Of a stretch of DNA of 32,769 bases, positions 26,528 through 32,769 are shown piece by piece (the stretch's first letter is position 1; each line of letters begins with the position of its first letter). This DNA comes from Saccoglossus kowalevskii (lineage: Eukaryota > Hemichordata > Enteropneusta > Harrimaniidae): assembly GCF_000003605.2 (NCBI RefSeq), contig NW_003120030.1, positions 1 through 32,769 of the forward strand, given 5' to 3'. A model generated the notes under the pieces. The model saw only the letters and a list, made by a program, of their open reading frames with translations. It searched no databases and was not told where the DNA came from. Made by a program: the position numbers and the translations under genes.

Positions 26528-28087
26528 CTAGGCATTAGTGCAATGACATATAGTGAGTGAATGCACTGAACCACTAGGTGTACACAACTAGGCATTAGTG
26601 CAATGACATATAGTGAGTGAATGCACTGAACCACTCGGTGTACACAACTAGGCATTAGTGCAATGACATATAGTGAGTGAATTCACTGAACCACTAGGTG
26701 TACACAACTAGGCATTAGTGGAATGACATATAGTGAGTGAATGCACTGAACCACTAGGTGTACACAACTAGGCATTAGTGGAATGACATATAGTGAGTGA
26801 ATGCACTGAACCACTAGGTGTACACAACTAGGCATTAGTGGAATGACATATAGTGAGTGAATGCACTGAACCACTAGGTGTACACAACTAGGCATTAGTG
26901 GAATGACATATAGTGAGTGAATGCACTGAACCACTAGGTGTACACAACTAGGCATTAGTGCAATGACATATAGTGAGTGAATGCACTGAACCACTAGGTG
27001 TACACAACTAGGCATTAGTGGAATGACATATAGTGAGTGAATGCACTGAACCACTAGGTGTACACAACTAGGCATTAGTGGAATGACATATAGTGAGTGA
27101 ATGCACTGAACCACTAGGTGTACACAACTAGGCATTAGTGGAATGACATATAGTGAGTGAATGCACTGAACCACTAGGTGTACACAACTAGGCATTAGTG
27201 GAATGACATATAGTGAGTGAATGCACTGAACCACTAGGTGTACACAACTAGGCATTAGTGCAATGACATATAGTGAGTGAATGCACTGAACCACTAGGTG
27301 TACACAACTAGGCATTAGTGGAATGACATATAGTGAGTGAATGCACTGAACCACTAGGTGTACACAACTAGGCATTAGCGGAATGACATATAGTGAGTGA
27401 ATGCACTGAACCACTAGGTGTACACAACTAGGCATTAGTGCAATGACATATAGTGAGTGAATGCACTGAACCACTAGGTGTACACAACTAGGCATTAGTG
27501 CAATGACATATAGTGAGTGAATGCACTGAACCACTAGGTGTACACAACTAGGCATTAGTGCAATGACATATAGTGAGTGAATGCACTGAACCACTAGGTG
27601 TACACAACTAGGCATTAGTGGAATAACATATAGTGAGTGAATGCACTGAACCACTAGGTGTACACAACTAGGCATTAGTGGAATGACATATAGTGAGTGA
27701 ATGCACTGAACCACTAGGTGTACACAACTAGGCATTAGTGCAATGACATATAGTGAGTGAATGCACTGAACCACTAGGTGTACACAACTAGGCATTAGCG
27801 GAATGACATATAGTGAGTGAATGCACTGAACCACTAGGTGTACACAACTAGGCATTAGTGCAATGACATATAGTGAGTGAATGCACTGAACCACTAGGTG
27901 TACACAACTAGGCATTAGTGCAATGACATATAGTGAGTGAATGCACTGAACCACTAGGTGTACACAACTAGGCATTAGTGCAATGACATATAGTGAGTGA
28001 ATGCACTGAACCACTAGGTGTACACAACTAGGCATTAGTGGAATAACATATAGTGAGTGAATGCACTGAACCACTAGGTGTACACAA

Positions 28088-29107
28088 CTAGGCATTAGTG
28101 GAATAACATATAGTGAGTGAATGCACTGAACCACTAGGTGTACACAACTAGGCAGTAGTGGAATGACATATAGTGAGTGAATGCACTGAACCACTAGGTG
28201 TACACAACTAGGCATTAGTGGAATGACATATAGTGAGTGAATGCACTGAACCACTAGGTGTACACAACTAGGCATTAGTGGAATAACATATAGTGAGTGA
28301 ATGCACTGAACCACTAGGTGTACACAACTAGGCAGTAGTGGAATGACATATAGTGAGTGAATGCACTGAACCACTAGGTGTACACAACTAGGCATTAGTG
28401 CAATGACATATAGTGAGTGAATGCACTGAACCACTAGGTGTACACAACTAGGCATTAGTGGAATAACATATAGTGAGTGAATGCACTGAACCACTAGGTG
28501 TACACAACTAGACATTAGTGGAATGACATATAGTGAGTGAATGCACTGAACCACTGGGTGTACACAACTAGGCATTAGTGGAATAACATATAGTGAGTGA
28601 ATGCACTGAACCACTAGGTGTACACAACTAGGCATTAGTGGAATAACATATAGTGAGTGAATGCACTGAACCACTAGGTGTACACAACTAGACATTAGTG
28701 GAATGACATATAGTGAGTGAATGCACTGAACCACTAGGTGTACACAACTAGGCATTAGTGCAATGACATATAGTGAGTGAATGCACTGAACCACTCGGTG
28801 TACACAACTAGGCATTAGTGCAATAACATATAGTGAGTGAATGCACTGAACCACTAGGTGTACACAACTAGGCATTAGTGGAATGACATATAGTGAGTGA
28901 ATGCACTGAACCACTAGGTGTACACAACTAGGCATTAGTGGAATGACATATAGTGAGTGAATGCACTGAACCACTAGGTGTACACAACTAGGCATTAGTG
29001 GAATAACATATAGTGAGTGAATGCACTGAACCACTAGGTGTACACAACTAGACATTAGTGGAATGACATATAGTGAGTGAATGCACTGAACCACTGGGTG
29101 TACACAA
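28088..29107. repeat. 180-bp (3-unit) higher-order repeat, six turns
   Basis: The p18 A variant (AATAAC) occurs in units 28088, 28268, 28448, 28628, 28808 and 28988, each exactly 180 bp after the last. The second slot of the trimer also carries a marker in five of six turns: p8 G (GCAGTAG) at 28148 and 28328, then p5 A at 28508, 28688 and 29048, with p49 G (TGGG) at 28508 and 29048. Extra AATAAC units at 28028 and 28568 are out of register. Three units per turn is the clearest periodic higher order in the window. Confidence 0.82.
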
Positions 29108-29404
29108 CTAGGCATTAGTGCAATGACATATAGTGAGTGAATGCACTGAACCACAAGGTGTACACAACTAGGCATTAGTGGAATGACATATAGTGAGTGA
29201 ATGCACTGAACCACTAGGTGTACACAACTAGGCATTAGTGGAATGACATATAGTGAAATGCACTGAACCACTAGGTGTACACAACTAGGCATTAGTGGAA
29301 TGACATATAGTGAGTGAATGCACTGAACCACTAGGTGTACACAACTAGGCATTAGTGCAATGACATATAGTGAGTGAATGCACTGAACCACTAGGTGTAC
29401 ACAA
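28868..29404. repeat. 9-unit cassette, copy 1 (pairs with 31259-31794)
   Basis: Order: G, G, G with p18 A (28988), G with p5 A and TGGG (29048), C with p48 A (29108), G, a 57-bp G unit (29228), G, C. The copy at 31259-31794 has the identical order with one lost G and one substitution. The displacement is about 2390 bp. Confidence 0.92.
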
Positions 29405-29644
29405 CTAGGCATTAGTGCAATGACATATAGTGAGTGAATGCACTGAACCACTAGGTGTACACAACTAGGCATTAGTGCAATGACATATAGTGAGTGAATG
29501 CACTGAACCACTAGGTGTACACAACTAGGCATTAGTGGAATGACATATAGTGAGTGAATGCACTGAACCACAAGGTGTACACAACTAGGCATTAGTGGAA
29601 TGACATATAGTGAGTGAATGAACTGAACCACTAGGTGTACACAA

Positions 29645-29701
29645 CTAGGCATTAGTGGAATGACATATAGTGAAATGCACTGAACCACTAGGTGTACACA
29701 A
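29645..29701. repeat. 57-bp unit after a GAACTGAACC unit
   Basis: This 57-bp G unit follows a unit (29585) with p37 A (GAATGAACTG). The same pair recurs at 31082 and 31142-31198, 1497 bp downstream, although the first member there is C type at p14. A third GAATGAACTG unit at 31970 precedes the 57-bp-class unit at 32031. Confidence 0.85.
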
Positions 29702-31258
29702 CTAGGCATTAGTGGAATGACATATAGTGAGTGAATGCACTGAACCACTAGGTGTACACAACTAGGCATTAGTGGAATGACATATAGTGAGTGAATGCAC
29801 TGAACCACTAGGTGTACACAACTAGGCATTAGTGGAATGACATATAGTGAGTGAATGCACTGAACCACTAGGTGTACACAACTAGGCATTAGTGGAATGA
29901 CATATAGTGAGTGAATGCACTGAACCACTAGGTGTACACAATTAGGCATTAGTGGAATGACATATAGTGAGTGAATGCACTGAACCACTCGGTGTACACA
30001 ACTAGGCATTAGTGCAATGACATATAGTGAGTGAATGCACTGAACCACTAGGTGTACACAACTAGGCATTAGTGGAATGACATATAGTGAGTGAATGCAC
30101 TGAACCACTAGGTGTACACAACTAGGCATTAGTGCAATGACATATAGTGAGTGAATGCACTGAACCACTAGGTGTACACAACTAGGCATTAGTGGAATAA
30201 CATATAGTGAGTGAATGCACTGAACCACTAGGTGTACACAACTAGGCATTAGTGCAATAACATATAGTAAGTGAATGCACTGAACCACTAGGTGTACACA
30301 ACTAGGCATTAGTGGAATGACATATAGTGAGTGAATGCACTGAACCACTAGGTGTACACAACTAGGCATTAGTGCAATGACATATAGTGAGTGAATGCAC
30401 TGAACCACTAGGTGTACACAACTAGGCATTAGTGGAATGACATATAGTGAGTGAATGCACTGAACCACTAGGTGTACACAACTAGGCATTAGTGGAATGA
30501 CATATAGTGAGTGAATGCACTGAACCACTAGGTGTACACAACTAGGCATTAGTGGAATGACATATAGTGAGTGAATGCACTGAACCACTAGGTGTACACA
30601 ACTAGGCATTAGTGGAATGACATATAGTGAGTGAATGCACTGAACCACTAGGTGTACACAACTAGGCATTAGTGCAATGACATATAGTGAGTGAATGCAC
30701 TGAACCACTAGGTGTACACAACTAGGCATTAGTGGAATGACATATAGTGAGTGAATGCACTGAACCACTAGGTGTACACAACTAGGCATTAGTGGAATGA
30801 CATATAGTGAGTGAATGCACTGAACCACTAGGTGTACACAACTAGGCATTAGTGGAATGACATATAGTGAGTGAATGCACTGAACCACTAGGTGTACACA
30901 ACTAGGCATTAGTGGAATGACATATAGTGAGTGAATGCACTGAACCACTAGGTGTACACAACTAGGCATTAGTGCAATGACATATAGTGAGTGAATGCAC
31001 TGAACCACTAGGTGTACACAACTAGGCATTAGTGCAATGACATATAGTGAGTGAATGCACTGAACCACTAGGTGTACACAACTAGGCATTAGTGCAATGA
31101 CATATAGTGAGTGAATGAACTGAACCACTAGGTGTACACAACTAGGCATTAGTGGAATGACATATAGTGAAATGCACTGAACCACTAGGTGTACACAACT
31201 AGGCATTAGTGGAATGACATATAGTGAGTGAATGCACTGAACCACTAGGTGTACACAA

Positions 31259-31794
31259 CTAGGCATTAGTGGAATGACATATAGTGAGTGAATGCACTGA
31301 ACCACTAGGTGTACACAACTAGGCATTAGTGGAATGACATATAGTGAGTGAATGCACTGAACCACTAGTGTACACAACTAGGCATTAGTGGAATAACATA
31401 TAGTGAGTGAATGCACTGAACCACTAGGTGTACACAACTAGACATTATTGGAATGACATATAGTGAGTGAATGCACTGAACCACTGGGTGTACACAACTA
31501 GGCATTAGTGCAATGACATATAGTGAGTGAATGCACTGAACCACAAGGTGTACACAACTAGGCATTAGTGGAATGACATATAGTGAGTGAATGCACTGAA
31601 CCACTAGGTGTACACAACTAGGCATTAGTGGAATGACATATAGTGAAATGCACTGAACCACTAGGTGTACACAACTAGGCATTAGTGGAATGACATATAG
31701 TGAGTGAATGCACTGAACCACTAGGTGTACACAACTAGGCATTAGTGCAATGACATATAGTGAGTGAATGCACTGAACCACTAGGTGTACACAA
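31259..31794. repeat. 9-unit cassette, copy 2 (pairs with 28868-29404)
   Basis: It repeats copy 1 unit by unit, with p18 A at 31378, p5 A plus TGGG at 31438, p48 A at 31498 and the 57-bp unit at 31618-31674. Differences are a lost G in CACTAGTGTAC near 31368 and ATTATTGG near 31448. The copy ends exactly where an indel cluster begins. Confidence 0.92.
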
Positions 31795-32149
31795 CTACGC
31801 ATTATGCAATGACATATAGTGAGTGAATGCACTGAACCACTATGTGTACCAACTAGCATTATGCAATGACATATAGTGAGTGAATGCACTGAACCACTAG
31901 GTGTACACAACTAGGCATTTAGTGGAATGACATATTAGTGAGTGAATGCACTGAACCACAGTGTACACACTAAGCATAGTGCAATGACATATAGTGAGTG
32001 AATGAACTGAAACCACTAGGTTGTACACAACTAGACATTAGTGCAATGACATATAGTGAAATGCACTGAACCCACTAGGTGTACACAACTAGGCATTAGT
32101 GGAATAACATATAGTGAGTGAATGCACTGAACCACAAAGGTGTACACAA
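31795..32149. repeat. Indel cluster in six consecutive units
   Basis: Units starting at 31795, 31853, 31911, 31970, 32031 and 32089 are 58, 58, 59, 61, 58 and 61 bp. The changes are mostly single-base gains or losses, for example CATTATGC, GTACCAAC, CATTTAGTGG, CATATTAGTG, CACAGTGTAC, GGTTGTAC, AACCCACT and CACAAAGG. It is the densest error-like stretch of the window and joins two clean segments. Confidence 0.92.
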
Positions 32150-32689
32150 CTAGGCATTAGTGGAATGACATATAGTGAGTGAATGCACTGAACCACTAGG
32201 TGTACACAACTAGGCATTAGTGCAATGACATATAGTGAGTGAATGCACTGAACCACTCGGTGTACACAACTAGGCATTAGTGCAATGACATATAGTGAGT
32301 GAATGCACTGAACCACTAGGTGTACACAACTAGGCATTAGTGCAATGACATATAGTGAGTGAATGCACTGAACCACTAGGTGTACACAACTAGGCATTAG
32401 TGCAATGACATATAGTGAGTGAATGCACTGAACCACTAGGTGTACACAACTAGGCATTAGTGCAATGACATATAGTGAGTGAATGCACTGAACCACTAGG
32501 TGTACACAACTAGGCATTAGTGCAATGACATATAGTGAGTGAATGCACTGAACCACTAGGTGTACACAACTAGGCATTAGTGGAATGACATATAGTGAGT
32601 GAATGCACTGAACCACTAGGTGTACACAACTAGGCATTAGTGCAATGACATATAGTGAGTGAATGCACTGAACCACTAGGTGTACACAA

Positions 32690-32721
32690 CTAGGCATTAG
32701 TGCAATGACATATAGTGAGTG
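32690..32721. repeat. Truncated last unit at the array edge
   Basis: The final C-type unit matches consensus for 32 bp through GTGAGTG and then stops. The nine preceding full units (32150-32689) are clean, so the array ends abruptly without a zone of decayed copies. The exact break could lie a few bases further right, because GGAAT after it resembles the G-type AGTGGAAT. Confidence 0.88.
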
Positions 32722-32769
32722 GAATACCACAAAGATTCTAAGCTATTGCATTCTGGGAGCTGTGGCACT
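32722..32769. other. Non-repeat flank, 48 bp
   Basis: This sequence does not match the 60-bp unit in any phase. It is too short for a coding call, and I recognise no gene in it. It contains a CTGGGAG core discussed separately. It is the only sequence here that could anchor the array to a chromosome position. Confidence 0.85.
32748..32769 (-). promoter_or_regulatory. Possible ZNF143/Staf-like motif
   Basis: Read on the minus strand, these bases contain CCACAGCTCCCAGAATGC. ZNF143/Staf sites of vertebrate promoters follow ACTAYRNNNCCCR and then an RTGC-like tail. The match here is 11 of 13 in the first part, and the AATGC tail fits. The same type of sequence is also spread by some vertebrate repeats, so it may be part of a dispersed element rather than a promoter. 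No downstream gene is visible because the window ends. Confidence 0.25.

Larger units (their letters stand above)
1..32721. repeat. 60-bp tandem satellite array, 545 full units
   Basis: Every line repeats a 60-bp unit in one orientation. Stepping through the CTAGG starts gives 545 complete units from position 6 plus a 32-bp partial unit at 32690-32721. Most units are exactly 60 bp; about 25 differ in length (57-64 bp). Copies differ from consensus by roughly 0-3 bases. Reference copies are 1381-1440 (C at p14) and 12062-12121 (G at p14). The unit contains the perfect 8-bp palindrome GTGTACAC (p51-58), an inverted pair AGTGCA (p10-15) and TGCACT (p35-40) in the C type only, and no CpG. Bases 1-5 do not fit the unit well, so the left edge is either degenerate or just outside the window. 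No gene interrupts the array. By unit size it would be a minisatellite; by array length it behaves as a satellite. I do not recognise the family. A centromeric, pericentromeric, subtelomeric or interstitial location cannot be decided from sequence alone. Confidence 0.98.

Noticed and set aside
1-32721. CRISPR array
   Set aside because: Units adjoin directly with no variable spacers; the whole 60 bp is conserved, and no cas genes are present.
1-32721. Telomeric repeat or known centromere box
   Set aside because: The unit contains no TTAGGG-type repeat, and I find no CENP-B box pattern (TTCG with a downstream CGGG) in the consensus or in the recurrent variants.
7236-32730. Long minus-strand open frames (up to about 1560 codons) encoding a 20-residue repeat
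   Set aside because: A 60-bp unit is 20 codons, and one frame has no stop, so any tandem array of it is open. Single-base indels break the frame, and the recurrent p36 T change makes an in-frame TGA. The main p14 variant changes the residue (Ala or Pro), and I see no unique N-terminus, signal peptide, promoter or non-repeat domain.
32722-32769. Start of a gene or transposon terminal repeat in the right flank
   Set aside because: 48 bp is too little; I see no start context, splice signal, inverted terminus or target-site duplication that could support either.

Overview
The window is one tandem repeat array, with about 48 bp of different sequence at its right end. I find no gene, RNA gene, transposon or CRISPR array. 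I counted 545 complete copies of a 60-bp unit, all in the same orientation, from about position 6 to 32689, then a 32-bp truncated copy ending at 32721. A clean reference copy is 1381-1440 (C type); 12062-12121 is the other main type (G type). They differ at unit position 14, counting the first base of CTAGG as position 1. The unit is about 42% GC and its consensus has no CpG. The organism cannot be named from this. A long, nearly pure head-to-tail satellite points to a eukaryotic nuclear genome. The right flank carries a sequence like the vertebrate ZNF143/Staf promoter motif, which hints weakly at a vertebrate.

Beneath the 60-bp period, a small set of recurrent single-base variants forms ordered patterns. 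These are: p5 A, p8 G, p12 C, p18 A, p23 T, p36 T (makes GAATTC), p48 A, p49 C or G, p54 C, p60 T and a 3-bp deletion at about p30-32. Reading them as barcodes shows several levels of duplication. There is a strict 180-bp (3-unit) period at 28088-29107, a 6-7-unit pattern at 6001-6840, and a rough 28-29-unit (about 1.7 kb) period at 12-15 kb and 17.8-24.7 kb. Long blocks of matching unit order also recur 2.4 to 13 kb apart: 5281-6180 with 10922-11821; 8941-9660 with 16024-16743; 13019-13498 with 26048-26527; 18184-18963 with 22384-23163; 28868-29404 with 31259-31794. This is what unequal crossover or gene conversion is expected to leave in a satellite.

Layout. 1-7920: mostly clean units, starting with a marker group that recurs at 7921. 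8041-8880: scattered single-base indels. 8941-14700: long homogeneous runs and duplicated blocks. 14704-25383: 178 consecutive units of exactly 60 bp. 25384-25687: indel cluster. 25688-31794: clean again, with trimer order and duplicated cassettes. 31795-32149: indel cluster. 32150-32721: clean units to the array edge. 32722-32769: non-repeat flank. The indel clusters may be poorly polished assembly joins rather than biology.

Long open frames on the minus strand arise only because 60 is divisible by 3 and one frame of the unit lacks a stop. I do not annotate them as genes.
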